Shown here: in pieces, positions 8,626-18,456 of the stretch
Numbering within the stretch: the stretch's first letter is position 1
Layout of the letters: each line of letters starts with the position of its first letter
Assembly (NCBI GenBank): GCA_963783445.1
Contig: CAWANP010000002.1
Span: 1,054,001-1,118,000, forward strand
Length of the DNA stretch: 64,000 nucleotides
DNA from: CAWANP01 sp963783445
GTDB taxonomy: Bacteria > Chloroflexota > Anaerolineae > JAAYZQ01
Direction of reading: 5' to 3'
Program-made: the position numbers and the translations under genes
Notes under the pieces: generated by a model
The model's input: only the letters and a program-made list of their open reading frames with translations
What the model was told of the DNA's origin: nothing
Databases searched by the model: none

Positions 8626-9516
8626 ATGCGAGTACCAATTCTCGACAGGCTAGAATCCCTGGCGCCAGGCGAGGTCCTGATTGCCGACGGGGCGACAGGC
8701 ACGATGTTGCAGGATGCTGGACTACCCCGGGGCATGCCCGGCGAGGCATGGATCCTGGAGCGGCCCGAGGAGATCATGGCTCTGCACCAGGCATATCTGG
8801 ACGCAGGCTCTCAGCTCATCCTCACCAGTACTTTCGGCGCCAGCCGGGCACGCCTGAAGGCCGCTGGGCTCGAGGCCCAGGCGACAGAGATCAACCAGCG
8901 TGCCGCCGAGTTGGCCCGCCAGGCTGCTGGCCCTGACCTCTATGTCGGTGGCGACATAGGTCCCTCGGGGGAGATGATGCCCCCCCTCGGCCCGCTGACC
9001 TACGAGGCGGCGGTAGAGATCTTTGCCGAGCAGGCTGGCGCGCTGGCCGCGGGCGGAGTGGATTGTATCTATATCGAAACCATGAGCGATCTGAATGAGG
9101 CCAGAGCGGCTGTCGAGGGTGCCATGCAGGCATGTGACCTGCCGGTCTTCTGTACCCTTAGCTTCGATACCCATGGCCGCACCAGCATGGGCGTCCGCCC
9201 ATCCCAGGCTGCCCAGACGCTGTCCCAGATGGGCGTGCCAGCCGTGGGCGCCAACTGCGGTCATGCCCCCGAGGAGGTGCTCGAGCTGCTGCCCTTGATA
9301 CATGAGGCTGCGCCTGATGCTTACCTGATTGCCAAGCCCAATGCCGGTGTGCCGCGCATGGTAAAGCGCCAGGCGGTCTATGACGCTGATCCGGCGAGGA
9401 TGGCTGGCCTGGCTCGCCAGTACGCAGGGTTGGGCGCTGTCATTGTCGGCGGCTGCTGTGGCTCTTCGCCGGCCCATATCGCGGCCATGGCTGCGGCTGT
9501 TCGTGAAGGAGCATAA
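8626..9516 (+). CDS. Homocysteine S-methyltransferase (MetH N-terminal-type, stand-alone)
   Basis: This 296-residue enzyme matches the homocysteine-binding TIM barrel of B12-dependent methionine synthase and of betaine/S-methylmethionine homocysteine methyltransferases. The zinc ligands are visible as C211 (GANCGH) and C277-C278 (GGCCGSSP). DGATGTML near residue 21 is a family signature. The start at 8626 is chosen because AAGGAG precedes it; the open frame extends far upstream without merit. It lies directly after corrinoid protein 2 and before another mttB. This supports a route in which methyl-corrinoid made by MttB methylates homocysteine to methionine. A direct methyl donor such as a betaine is the alternative. 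Confidence 0.85.
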   Translation: MRVPILDRLESLAPGEVLIADGATGTMLQDAGLPRGMPGEAWILERPEEIMALHQAYLDAGSQLILTSTFGASRARLKAAGLEAQATEINQRAAELARQAAGPDLYVGGDIGPSGEMMPPLGPLTYEAAVEIFAEQAGALAAGGVDCIYIETMSDLNEARAAVEGAMQACDLPVFCTLSFDTHGRTSMGVRPSQAAQTLSQMGVPAVGANCGHAPEEVLELLPLIHEAAPDAYLIAKPNAGVPRMVKRQAVYDADPARMAGLARQYAGLGAVIVGGCCGSSPAHIAAMAAAVREGA

Positions 9517-9524
9517 TAGATAAG

Positions 9525-11003
9525 ATGAGGGCCAATTACGAAATCAACTGTACTCCGCAGTTCCGGGTGCTTTCCGACGATCAGATCGAAGAGATCTTTA
9601 ACGCTGCCCTGGATGTCCTGGGACCGGACGGGTGTGCGCATCTACGGCCAGGAAGGGCTGGCACTGCTGCGTGACGCCGGTTGCCTGATCAGCGACAGAG
9701 GCCCCGGGTGAGCCAGGCCCCGGCTCTGGTCCGCATCCCGGCCTGGTTGCTGAAAGAGTCGCTGAATACCACACCCAGCCGGGTCGTCATTGCTGGCCGC
9801 GATCGAAAGACGCGTCTCGCCCTCCAGAAAGACCAGTTCTACTTTGGCACCGGCTCCGACTGTCCGTCCTTGGTGGACCCCCACACCGGCGAGGTACGCA
9901 AGTATACCTTTGATGACGTCTACAACGCGGCCAGGATCAGCGATGCCCTGCCCAACATCGACTTTCACATGTCGCTGGGCCTGACCTCAGGCGTGACGCC
10001 CCACGTCTACGACCGGCACCAGTTCCTGGCCATGCTGCGCGGCACGTCCAAGCCCTTCATCATCACCACCGTCGATATGTCGGGACTGGTTGACCAGTAC
10101 CACATGGCCTGTGAGGTATTGGGCGGGCCGGGCGAGTTCGCCCGGGCGCCCCTTTTTGTCGTCTACATCGAGCCCAGTTCCCCCTTGTCCAACTCTGTCG
10201 AGGCCGTGGAAAAGATCCTCTACGCTGCGGAGATGGGCATCCCGGCCATCTTTACGCCGTGTACCATGTGTGGCGGCACTGGACCTGCGACCATGGCCGG
10301 GGTGATGGTCCAGGCGCTGGCCGAATATCTGGTGGGCGTGGTGCTGGCTCAACTCAAGCGCAAGGGAGCTGCCGTCATCATGGGCGGTGTGCTCACTGTG
10401 ATGGACATGGCCACCTCCATCATGTCCTACGGTGCGCCAGAGCTGGCATTGGTTTCTGCGGCCATGACCGATGTGGCCAAGTGGCTGGGTGTGCCCATGT
10501 TTTCGACGGCCGGCTGCTCCGATGCCAAGGTCCTCGATGAGCAGGCGGCTATTGAAGCCTCAATCTCTGTCACCTTGGCGGCGCTGTCCGGTGCGAATCT
10601 CATTCACGACGTGGGCTTTCTCGAGTCCGCTCTGTTGGGCTCCTACGATATGCTCGTCATGGTCGATGAGATCATCGCGATGGCCAAGCGCATCATGAGG
10701 GGCATCGACGTCACTCCAGAGACAATGGCTGCCGGGGAGATCCATCAGGTGGGGCCTGGCGGTCACTACCTGACCCGGGAACACACCCGCCGCCATTTCC
10801 GCTCCGAGATGTGGATGCCGTCGCTCATGGACCGCCAGATGCGTCAAGGTTGGGAAGCTGCTGGGGCACAGACCATGGCCGACCGTGTTCGGACCAGAGT
10901 TCTCGACATCCTGGAGAACCACGAGCCCGCACCGATTCCACAGGAGGTTCTGTCACAGCTCCAGGAGGTCATTGCTCGAGCCGAGGCACGCTACTCAGCA
11001 TAG
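9525..11003 (+). CDS. MttB-family corrinoid methyltransferase 3 (frameshifted)
   Basis: The ATG at 9525 begins a typical MttB N-terminus (PQFRVLSDDQIEEIF). The frame is lost near 9615 and again near 9700, after which an intact 420-residue remainder runs to 11003. The reconstructed protein is about 490 residues and contains FGTGSDCPS, the SLGLTSGV strand, CSDAKVLDEQA, HDVGF and GPGGHYL..HT. It is closest to paralogues 1, 4, 6 and 10. No amber codon occurs in the reconstructed frame. The two indels lie within 100 nt and no other damage is visible, so sequence error is plausible; if they are real the gene is inactive. It begins 9 nt after the homocysteine methyltransferase and is probably cotranscribed with it. 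Confidence 0.8.
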
Positions 11004-11135
11004 CGAGGGGGACTACCTGCGCCTTCAGGGCGCTCTTGTGACGATACGGCTGTTGACCAGCGATAACACTTTGCCCAGCGGGCGGCCTCGTCTCGGACTC
11101 ATAGTCAACATAACCAAGACTGTGAAACACCTGCC

Positions 11136-11163
11136 TTGACACCACGCTCAGGTGTGGTATAAT
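11136..11163 (+). promoter_or_regulatory. Promoter of the ABC transporter operon with overlapping inverted repeat
   Basis: TTGACA (11136-11141), a 16-nt spacer and TATAAT (11158-11163) form a near-perfect promoter. ACCAC (11141-11145) and GTGGT (11155-11159) form a small inverted repeat across the spacer, a possible operator. It implies a leader of about 205 nt before the start at 11375. Confidence 0.75.
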
Positions 11164-11215
11164 CATATCGTGTTCAACCGAATTTCTCCCGAAATACCTA
11201 TGTTGCTGGCCGTAC

Positions 11216-11338
11216 CATGAGACAGGGTCTCATGCAGAGTTGGAAAGGAGGTGCAGGCCGTCTGGTTCACTGATTGTTTCCTGATGATGTGCAGGTGCAG
11301 TTCCTTTGCCACATTGAGAGTTGCGTCCCTTCGCAACT
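11216..11338 (+). other. Structured leader of the ABC operon (two short hairpins)
   Basis: Two perfect hairpins lie in the leader: CATGAGAC with GTCTCATG around an AGG loop (11216-11234), and AGTTGCG with CGCAACT around a six-base loop (11319-11338). The second ends 22 nt before AGGAGG. No known riboswitch was recognised. Confidence 0.45.
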
Positions 11339-11374
11339 GGCCGAAGAATCCACACTACGAAGGAGGAGTACAGA

Positions 11375-13126
11375 ATGGAAATCATCAAGCCGAAAGAGCG
11401 CAAAGAGGGTGAGCACGTCTATATCCCCGAGCTCAAGTTCCAGTACCAGCAGGGCCGAATCAGCCGCCGCGACTTTCTGCGGAACGCGACGCTGCTGGGC
11501 ATGTCCTTTGCCGGCGCCAGCGCTTTCCTGGCCGCCTGTGGTGGCACCGAGGCGCCCGCCGAGCCTACCGCCGCGCCCGCGGCAGCCGCAACAGAAGCTC
11601 CGGCTGCTGCCCCAACAGAGGCGCCGGCACCCACCGAGGCCCCAGCGGCTGGCGGCCCCAAGTACGGTGGCACGATGCGCTGCTCCATGCAGGTCATTCG
11701 CATCGACCATCCCGCCCGCTACTCCTGGGTCTACGACTCAAACTCCACGAGCCACTTCTTGGAGTACCTGACTCAGACCGGCAATGACAACATCACCCGA
11801 CCGCTCCTGCTCGAATCGTGGCAGCCCAGTGACGACCTAAAGACCTGGGACCTGTACCTGCAAAAAGGCATCATGTTCAACAACGGGGACGAGTTCACGG
11901 CCGATGACGTACTCTTTAACTTTGGCGAATGGCTGAACCCCGAAGTCGGTTCCTCCATGATCGGCAAGATACCCTACCTCCAGCTCTCCGGTGTTGAGAA
12001 GGTGGACGACTACCATGTTCGACTGAATCTGGACACGGCAGCCATCTCGGTGCCAGAGGATCTGTACCACTATCCGGCTCAGATTCTGCACCGTGGCTTC
12101 GAGGGTGACATTGTCGCCCAGCCAGTCGGCACGGGTCCCTTTACCCTTGCCGAGTACTCGGTGGGCGAGCGCTGCGTTCTCAAACGCCGCGAGGACTACT
12201 GGGGCAAGGATGAGGCTGGGAATCAACTGCCTTTCCTGGACGAGATCATCTATGTCGACCAGGGCGAGGACCAAACCCCGGCCATCACCGCCCTCAAGCA
12301 GGGCCAGATCGATACCATCTACAATGCCTACCCCACGACCTGGGAAGCGTTGAAGGACTGGGAAGGCACTACGCTGTACTCGACGCCCACTGCTCGCACG
12401 CGCATCCTGCGCATGCGCGTGGATATGGAGCCCTGGACTGACAACAAGGTCCGCCAGGCCCTCAAACTCTGCCAGCAGCGCCAAAAGATCCTCGACCTGG
12501 CCTACTTTGGCCAGGGACTCATCGCCCAGGACCATCACGTCTCGCCAGCTCACCCGGAGTATGCCGAGGTACCAACCCCCGAATATGACCCCGAGAAGGC
12601 CAAGGCCCTGTTGGCCGAGGCTGGATATGAGGACGGGCTTGACGTAGAGATTGCTGTTGGTTCAGGCTGGGATGACATCGTGGCCTACGCCGAGACACTC
12701 AAGCAGGACGCCGAGCCGGCCGGCTTCCGCATCACCCTCAACTCTATGCCCAATGACCAGTATTGGAACCTGTGGACCGAAGTGGACCTGGGTATCACCT
12801 CCTGGACACACAGGCCACTGGGTACCATGGTTCTGGAGCTGGCCTACACCTGCGACGAAAACGGGGATCCTGTTCCCTGGAACGAAACCCGCTGGTGTGA
12901 TGACGAATTCCAGACGCTGCTGACCGAGGCCAACGCAACCCCGGACGTGGAGGAGCGTCGGGCCATCATGGAAAAGCTGGAGTTGATCCAGCAGGAACGC
13001 GGCTCCATCGGCAATGCCTACTACTTTGTCGGCTGGAATTTCTACCCACCGAACTTTCGGAACGTCGCGGCGCACCCCACCGACTATCACCTCTGGGCCA
13101 ACGCCTGGATCGACGCAGAAGCCTAA
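11375..13126 (+). CDS. ABC transporter substrate-binding lipoprotein (SBP_bac_5 / DppA-OppA type)
   Basis: This 583-residue solute-binding protein is chosen to start at the ATG at 11375, preceded by AGGAGG at 11361-11366. It has a twin-arginine-like RRDFLR (31-36), a hydrophobic stretch and a lipobox LAAC with Cys55, followed by about 40 residues rich in Ala, Pro, Glu and Thr that tether it to the membrane surface. The rest is a family-5 binding fold. Family members bind oligopeptides, nickel, opines and other small molecules. Here it is embedded among MttB genes, so a betaine, N-methylated amino acid or peptide is a reasonable but untested ligand. It heads an operon with two permeases and a fused ATPase. 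Confidence 0.9.
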   Translation: MEIIKPKERKEGEHVYIPELKFQYQQGRISRRDFLRNATLLGMSFAGASAFLAACGGTEAPAEPTAAPAAAATEAPAAAPTEAPAPTEAPAAGGPKYGGTMRCSMQVIRIDHPARYSWVYDSNSTSHFLEYLTQTGNDNITRPLLLESWQPSDDLKTWDLYLQKGIMFNNGDEFTADDVLFNFGEWLNPEVGSSMIGKIPYLQLSGVEKVDDYHVRLNLDTAAISVPEDLYHYPAQILHRGFEGDIVAQPVGTGPFTLAEYSVGERCVLKRREDYWGKDEAGNQLPFLDEIIYVDQGEDQTPAITALKQGQIDTIYNAYPTTWEALKDWEGTTLYSTPTARTRILRMRVDMEPWTDNKVRQALKLCQQRQKILDLAYFGQGLIAQDHHVSPAHPEYAEVPTPEYDPEKAKALLAEAGYEDGLDVEIAVGSGWDDIVAYAETLKQDAEPAGFRITLNSMPNDQYWNLWTEVDLGITSWTHRPLGTMVLELAYTCDENGDPVPWNETRWCDDEFQTLLTEANATPDVEERRAIMEKLELIQQERGSIGNAYYFVGWNFYPPNFRNVAAHPTDYHLWANAWIDAEA

Positions 13127-13144
13127 TTGGCGTGACGGGGAGTT

Positions 13145-13192
13145 GAGATAGAGGTTGAGGTGCATAGCCTCTAGCACCTCAATCTCTGTCTT
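13145..13192 (+). terminator. Stem-loop between binding protein and permease genes
   Basis: The arms 13145-13163 and 13174-13192 pair over 19 bp, counting three G-U wobbles, around a 10-nt loop. No T-tract follows. A partial terminator or 3'-protective hairpin here would raise binding-protein mRNA over permease mRNA, a common arrangement in ABC importers. Confidence 0.6.
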
Positions 13193-13246
13193 GATTCCCT
13201 ACTTGTTCCCGTTTGATGCCCATCAGAACCTGGAAAGGGGACTTCT

Positions 13247-14551
13247 ATGGGGAAGTTCATTACGCGGCGCCTGCTGGGTATGGTGCTGACCATGCTCCTC
13301 GTTTCCATCTTTATCTTTTTGATCTCCGAGATTGCGCCGGGCGATATCGCCCGCCACATCTTGGGCCCCTTTGCCACGCCAGAGCAGTCGGAACTCTTTC
13401 GGATCCAGTTGGGTCTGGACGAGCCCATGCATTGGCGCTACCTCCAGTGGCTGGTCGGCAGTGATTGGCGTGCCGCTGCCCTGACCGGCCATTCTCTGGA
13501 GCGCAAGGTTGACCCAGTCAGTGGCATTGTCACCTGGTGGGCCGACGTGGACGGCACCCTGACCCGCTGGAGCATGAAAAACGGCGAGATAATCGTCCAC
13601 CGTTTGCAGCCTGACGGCAGTGTCGAAAAGGTCGAGGGTGAGTTTGACGGCTGGCAGACCGACGATAATGGCAAAGAGTTCTTCTGGGGAGTCGACACCG
13701 GCAATCGGGCCACGCTCTGGAAGGAGGGCTTCAGCGAGGAAGAGGTATCAGCGGCATCTGCCGGGCGTGCTGCAGTGGAGCAGACTGGCGGTATTCGCTA
13801 TATTCCCATTCAGAAAGGGCTCCTCCGTGGCGACCCGGGCGTGTCTTTCCGCACCGGCCGTCCTGTGTCAGACACGCTCTTCCTCCGCTTGAGGAATTCC
13901 CTGCTCTTGGCCGGCATCGCCTTTATCGTCGTCATGCCCCTGGCCGTGGTGCTGGGCCTTGTCGCGGGGCTGAACGAGGGCCAGGGAGTCGACCGCGTCC
14001 TGACCGTGGGCGGCCTGCTGACGACGGCCAGCCCCAACTTTGCCACCGGCATCTTCCTCATCCTGGTCTTTGCCGCCTGGCTCGAGGTGCTGCCCGGCTC
14101 CGTGGTCGTGCTCGATGACAGGGCCATTCTGGACAATCCCTCCATGCTGGTTCTCCCTGTCCTCACGCTGACCCTCATCGAGCTGGGCTATGTACTGCGC
14201 ATCACCCGCGCCAGCGTAGTCGAGGTCGCCAACTCGCCCTATGTCCGTACTGCCCACCTGAAGGGCTTGCCCCAAGGCCAAATCGTCAGGAAGCACATCC
14301 TGCGCAACTCTCTTATGGCCCCGATTACGGTCATTATGCTCCACGTCAACTGGCTCATCGGCGGCATCGTCGTCGTCGAAGTGCTGTTCAGCTATCCTGG
14401 TCTGGGTCAATACCTGCTCAATTCCGCAATGTTCAACGACGTCTATGCCGTTGAAACGGCTGCCATGGTCTTGGTCGTTGTGGCCGTGGGCTCGCAGCTC
14501 ATTGCCGACATTATCTATACCTTCCTCAATCCCCGCATACGCTACGCCTAG
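13247..14551 (+). CDS. ABC transporter permease (DppB/OppB type) with extra domain
   Basis: This 434-residue inner-membrane permease has its first membrane helix at about 9-30, then a large hydrophilic stretch, and then the remaining helices from about residue 217. The coupling helix region (YVRTAHLKGLPQGQIVRKHI), typical of binding-protein-dependent permeases, lies at about 326-345. Usual DppB length is near 310-340 residues; the excess is a Trp- and charge-rich insertion after the first helix, expected on the outer face. AAAGGGG precedes the ATG. It would pair with the next gene as a heterodimer. Confidence 0.88.
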   Translation: MGKFITRRLLGMVLTMLLVSIFIFLISEIAPGDIARHILGPFATPEQSELFRIQLGLDEPMHWRYLQWLVGSDWRAAALTGHSLERKVDPVSGIVTWWADVDGTLTRWSMKNGEIIVHRLQPDGSVEKVEGEFDGWQTDDNGKEFFWGVDTGNRATLWKEGFSEEEVSAASAGRAAVEQTGGIRYIPIQKGLLRGDPGVSFRTGRPVSDTLFLRLRNSLLLAGIAFIVVMPLAVVLGLVAGLNEGQGVDRVLTVGGLLTTASPNFATGIFLILVFAAWLEVLPGSVVVLDDRAILDNPSMLVLPVLTLTLIELGYVLRITRASVVEVANSPYVRTAHLKGLPQGQIVRKHILRNSLMAPITVIMLHVNWLIGGIVVVEVLFSYPGLGQYLLNSAMFNDVYAVETAAMVLVVVAVGSQLIADIIYTFLNPRIRYA

Positions 14552-14590
14552 GGGATTAGGGCGAACTTTGAGGTCAAGGGAGGAGGCGCG

Positions 14591-15514
14591 ATGGCAGCCG
14601 AAGAAACGGCGGGTTCTGCTACGACTTCGAAACCCAGTCGCTGGCAAAAGACCAAGGGCAGTCTAACTGTCCTGTTTAGTTCCAAGATTGCGATGATCGG
14701 CCTGTGCATCATTTTGTTCTGGGTCCTGGCTGCCATCTTTGCCCCGCTGGTCACGCGCTACCCTCCCAACGAGGAGGATGCGCAGGCCAGGAGTCAAGGC
14801 CCCTCGCTCGCCCATCCCCTGGGCACCGATCACAAGGGCCGCGATCTTTGGTCGCGCGTGGCCTATGGCGGACAGATCGTCCTCATCAAGTGGCCCATTA
14901 CCGAGAATTTCTGGATACCGGGTGGCGTGGCTGTCTGGGGTGTGCTGCTGTCTGTGGTGATAGGCGCGACGCTGGGTTTGATCGCGGGCTACTTTGCCGG
15001 GCCCACCGATGACATCGTGATGCGTGGCCTGGACGCGATGATGGCCTTTCCTACCATCTTGCTCTACCTGATTATCATCGCCGCCGTGGGCGCCTCGGCC
15101 ACCAACGTCGTCATTGCCATCACCATCGCCGGTATCCCGGGCATCGCTCGCCTGGTGCGCGGCCTGACGCTGGACATCCGCACCCGCGACTATGTTGCCG
15201 CCGCCCAGACCCGCGGCGAATCCTCAATTCGAATGATGTACGTCGAGATCCTGCCCAATGCCCGCGGCCCCGTCCTCATTGACGCCATGCTCCGGGTGGG
15301 CTATGCCATCTTTTCCCTGGGTACGCTGGGCTTCCTGGGCCTGGGTCTGCCACCGCCCAACCCCGATTGGGGCGGCATGGTCCAGGCTGGCCACGAGCAC
15401 ATCTTTACCAATCCCTGGGCCGTCATCTGGCCCACTCTGGCAATCTCCACGCTGGTCGTCGGCCTGAGCCTGCTGGCGGACGGACTGCGCGAAGAGTCGC
15501 TGCGATATCAGTGA
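14591..15514 (+). CDS. ABC transporter permease (DppC/OppC type)
   Basis: This 307-residue permease has an N-terminal cytoplasmic segment, a first membrane helix at about 33-53, and the DppC signature region LGTDHKGRDLWSRV at about 77-90. Several further helices follow, with the coupling loop DYVAAAQTRGES. GGGAGG precedes the ATG. It is the partner of the DppB-type permease 39 nt upstream, and the ATPase gene begins 14 nt after its stop. Confidence 0.9.
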   Translation: MAAEETAGSATTSKPSRWQKTKGSLTVLFSSKIAMIGLCIILFWVLAAIFAPLVTRYPPNEEDAQARSQGPSLAHPLGTDHKGRDLWSRVAYGGQIVLIKWPITENFWIPGGVAVWGVLLSVVIGATLGLIAGYFAGPTDDIVMRGLDAMMAFPTILLYLIIIAAVGASATNVVIAITIAGIPGIARLVRGLTLDIRTRDYVAAAQTRGESSIRMMYVEILPNARGPVLIDAMLRVGYAIFSLGTLGFLGLGLPPPNPDWGGMVQAGHEHIFTNPWAVIWPTLAISTLVVGLSLLADGLREESLRYQ

Positions 15515-15528
15515 TAAGGAGTGCGCCT

Positions 15529-17625
15529 ATGACTAAAGATCACCGGATCAAGACACCCGTTCTCGACGTAAAGAATCTGGCCATCTCCTACGAAACGCGC
15601 ACGGGGGACGTGCCGGCCGTGCGCGATGTCAGCTTCGAGATCCAGCGGGGTGAGGCTCACAGCATCGTCGGCGAGTCGGGCTGCGGCAAGAGCACGGTCG
15701 CCTTTGGCATCGTCAATTTTTTGGGAAAGAACGGCAGGATTGTGGATGGCCATATCCTCTTCCAGGGCCAGGACCTGGTCGGCCGGTCCCAGGAAGAACT
15801 GCGTCGCATCCGCGGTGACCAGATCTCGATGGTCTACCAGGATCCCATGCAGGCTCTCAACCCATCCATGCGCTTGGGTGAGCAGATGTCCGAAGTCCTG
15901 ACCGTCCACCGTGACATGAGCCAGGCCGAGGCCGAGGAGAAGTGCGTGGCCATGCTCAAGCGCGTCTACATGCCCGACGCCGAGAGCGTCATGCGGCGCT
16001 ATCCTCACCAGATCTCGGGCGGCCAGCAGCAGCGTGTTGTCATCGGCATGGCCCTGCTCAACGGACCGGCGCTGCTCATCATGGATGAGCCGACCACCGC
16101 TCTGGACGTGACCGTTGAGGCGGCGGTTCTGGACCTCATTTCCGACCTGCAGCGTGACTTTGACACCGCCATCCTTTACATCAGCCACAACCTGGGCGTC
16201 GTCGCCCGGGTGTCCAGCAAGGTTGGTGTGATGTACGCGGGTGAAATCGTCGAGCGGGCCTCGGTGGCCGATGTGTATCTGAAGCCCTACCACCCCTATA
16301 CCCAGGGCTTGATGCGCTGTGTACCCCGTCTGGGTATGGACAAGCGCAGCAGCTACCTCTTTCCCATCCGGGGACGGGTCCCCTCGCCAGCGAACCTGCC
16401 GCCAGGCTGCATCTTTGAGCCGCGCTGCGACTATGCTCGTGAGGAATGCCGCCTGCGCAGGCCCGAGTTGCGCCAGATCGAAGTCAGGCACTGGGCTCGC
16501 TGCCATTTTGCCGAGGAGATTGCCAAAGAAGGTTGGACGCCTCCGGACGACGTGGTGGCCGTGCTGAAAACCGAGCCGGCTACTAAAGCGGTGCCCGAGG
16601 CGATCCTGCAGCTTGACAACGTAAAGACCTTCTATCAGGTGCCCTCCAAGAAGCTCATCGGCAGGGAAAAGCACTATGTCAAAGCGGTGGACGGCGTTAG
16701 CCTGACGGTGAAAAAGGGAGAGACCCTGGGCGTCGTCGGCGAGTCGGGCTGTGGCAAAAGCACGCTGGTCAAAACCATCATCGGTATGGAAGCGCCCACC
16801 GGCGGCGACTTGGAGTTCATGAGCGTCGATATCTCCGATAAGGTGAATCACAGGGACCTGTCCATCATCCAGGAACTGCAGATGGTGTTCCAGAACCCTG
16901 ACTCAACGCTGAATCCTTCCTTCACCGTCGGCCAGCAGATCTCGCGTCCGCTACTGCGCTTCAAGACCGTTCCCAAGAACGAGGTCCGGGATGAGGTGAT
17001 GCGCCTGCTGAAGTTGATGAAACTGGGCGAACGCTACTACGACCGGTTGCCGCGCCAGCTCAGCGGAGGCGAGAAACAGCGGGTAGGCATCGCCCGGGCC
17101 ATTGCCGGTCGCCCGGAGCTGGTCCTGTGTGATGAGCCGGTCTCGGCCTTGGACGTATCGGTACAGGCGGCGGTGCTCAACCTGTTGATGGAGATCCAGC
17201 AGGAGATGGGCACGACGATGATCTTTATCGCCCACGACCTGAGTGTCGTGCGTTTCTTCTGCGATCACATCGCCGTCATGTACCTGGGCCAGATCGCCGA
17301 GATCGGGCCTGCAGAGGCCATCTATGCGCCGCCCTACCACCCCTACACCGAAGCCTTGCTCTCGGCCGTACCGGTCCCTGACCCTAGTGTAACCCAGAAG
17401 CACGTCCGCCTCAGCGGCGACGTGCCCAGTGCCCTCAATCCACCCGGTGGCTGTCGATTCCACACTCGCTGCCCCCGCCGGGCGGAGCTGATGCCCGATG
17501 GCGGCAAGATCTGTGAGGAAGAGGTGCCGCCTTGGCGGGAGGCCGGCGACGGGCACCGCATTTTCTGCCACATCCCGCTGGAGCGGTTGCGTGAGATGGA
17601 TCCTGTCCTGACGACTGCCGATTAG
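15529..17625 (+). CDS. Fused dipeptide/oligopeptide-type ABC ATPase (DppD-DppF fusion)
   Basis: This 698-residue protein joins two ABC ATPase domains that are separate proteins (DppD and DppF) in many bacteria. The first Walker A is GESGCGKST at 48-56 with SGGQQQR near 163 and a Walker B MDEPTTALD. The second Walker A is at about 404 with SGGEKQR near 512 and CDEPVSALD. Each half ends with a Cys-containing oligopeptide-transporter C-terminal region (PPGCIFEPRC and PPGGCRFHTRC) that may bind an Fe-S cluster. The start at 15529 has AAGGAG upstream. It powers import by the two permeases before it. Tandem fusions of this kind are known in this transporter class. Confidence 0.92.
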   Translation: MTKDHRIKTPVLDVKNLAISYETRTGDVPAVRDVSFEIQRGEAHSIVGESGCGKSTVAFGIVNFLGKNGRIVDGHILFQGQDLVGRSQEELRRIRGDQISMVYQDPMQALNPSMRLGEQMSEVLTVHRDMSQAEAEEKCVAMLKRVYMPDAESVMRRYPHQISGGQQQRVVIGMALLNGPALLIMDEPTTALDVTVEAAVLDLISDLQRDFDTAILYISHNLGVVARVSSKVGVMYAGEIVERASVADVYLKPYHPYTQGLMRCVPRLGMDKRSSYLFPIRGRVPSPANLPPGCIFEPRCDYAREECRLRRPELRQIEVRHWARCHFAEEIAKEGWTPPDDVVAVLKTEPATKAVPEAILQLDNVKTFYQVPSKKLIGREKHYVKAVDGVSLTVKKGETLGVVGESGCGKSTLVKTIIGMEAPTGGDLEFMSVDISDKVNHRDLSIIQELQMVFQNPDSTLNPSFTVGQQISRPLLRFKTVPKNEVRDEVMRLLKLMKLGERYYDRLPRQLSGGEKQRVGIARAIAGRPELVLCDEPVSALDVSVQAAVLNLLMEIQQEMGTTMIFIAHDLSVVRFFCDHIAVMYLGQIAEIGPAEAIYAPPYHPYTEALLSAVPVPDPSVTQKHVRLSGDVPSALNPPGGCRFHTRCPRRAELMPDGGKICEEEVPPWREAGDGHRIFCHIPLERLREMDPVLTTAD

Positions 17626-17712
17626 CCAATACTTGGAAGAGCGTGGATGGCCACTGCTTCTGGCACGAGGCCATTGTGACTCTGGGTCCTGGTACCCCTT
17701 AGGAGGCACCGA

Positions 17713-18369
17713 ATGCTGGTCAAAGACTATATGACCCGACATCCGCTCATGGTTCAGCCGACGATGTCCATCGTCGAGGCCCAGCGCTTCATGGGCGAGA
17801 ACGACATCCGCCACTTGCCCATTGTCGGTGATGGCAAACGGCTGCTGGGTCTGGTAACACGGCAGACGCTGATGGTAGATCCTGGCCGGCTGGGCAGCCT
17901 GGACGTGTGGGACATTGCTCGTACTTTGACGGAGCTGACCGTCAAAGACGTAATGATCAAGTCTAGAGATGTAGTGTCCGTCGAACCCAACGCCACGCTG
18001 GAAGACGCCGCCAAGATCATGGTCGACAAAAAGATCGGGGGGCTTCCGGTCCTCGAAGAAGGCGTCGTGGTGGGTATCATCACCGATACCGATCTACTGG
18101 CCCATCTTTCCGACCTGCTGGGTGAGCATGTCCCTGGCGTCCGAGTGGCCTTCCGTACTCCGGATCGGGTTGGCATCATGGCCGAAGTCACAGATGCCGT
18201 CGCTGAGCATGGCTGGGGCATCTATGCCAGTGGCTATGTCAGGACGCCCAAGCAGCCCGATCACTGGGACTATGTCTTCAAGGTCCGCTATGCGACGCAG
18301 GATGAGTTTGTGTCTGTGCTCAAACAGATCCCAGACATCGAGATCCTCGATGTGCGGGTGACGGATTAA
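17713..18369 (+). CDS. CBS-pair and ACT domain protein
   Basis: This 218-residue cytoplasmic protein has two CBS motifs (about 1-55 and 75-130), which bind adenosyl ligands, followed by an ACT-like amino-acid-binding domain (about 138-218). The order matches AcuB-like regulatory proteins. AGGAGG lies at 17701-17706. It has no catalytic domain, so it is probably a sensor of energy state and an amino acid. It sits between the ABC operon and the proline racemase homologue and may modulate either; the partner is unknown. Confidence 0.85.
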   Translation: MLVKDYMTRHPLMVQPTMSIVEAQRFMGENDIRHLPIVGDGKRLLGLVTRQTLMVDPGRLGSLDVWDIARTLTELTVKDVMIKSRDVVSVEPNATLEDAAKIMVDKKIGGLPVLEEGVVVGIITDTDLLAHLSDLLGEHVPGVRVAFRTPDRVGIMAEVTDAVAEHGWGIYASGYVRTPKQPDHWDYVFKVRYATQDEFVSVLKQIPDIEILDVRVTD

Positions 18370-18456
18370 CCACTTCCTCGTCTGGGTCAGGCCGGTGGCT
18401 CTTCTGGGCATGAGGCGAGACCCTGTCCGGAGAGCGCTCCAACGTCGGAGAGAGAC

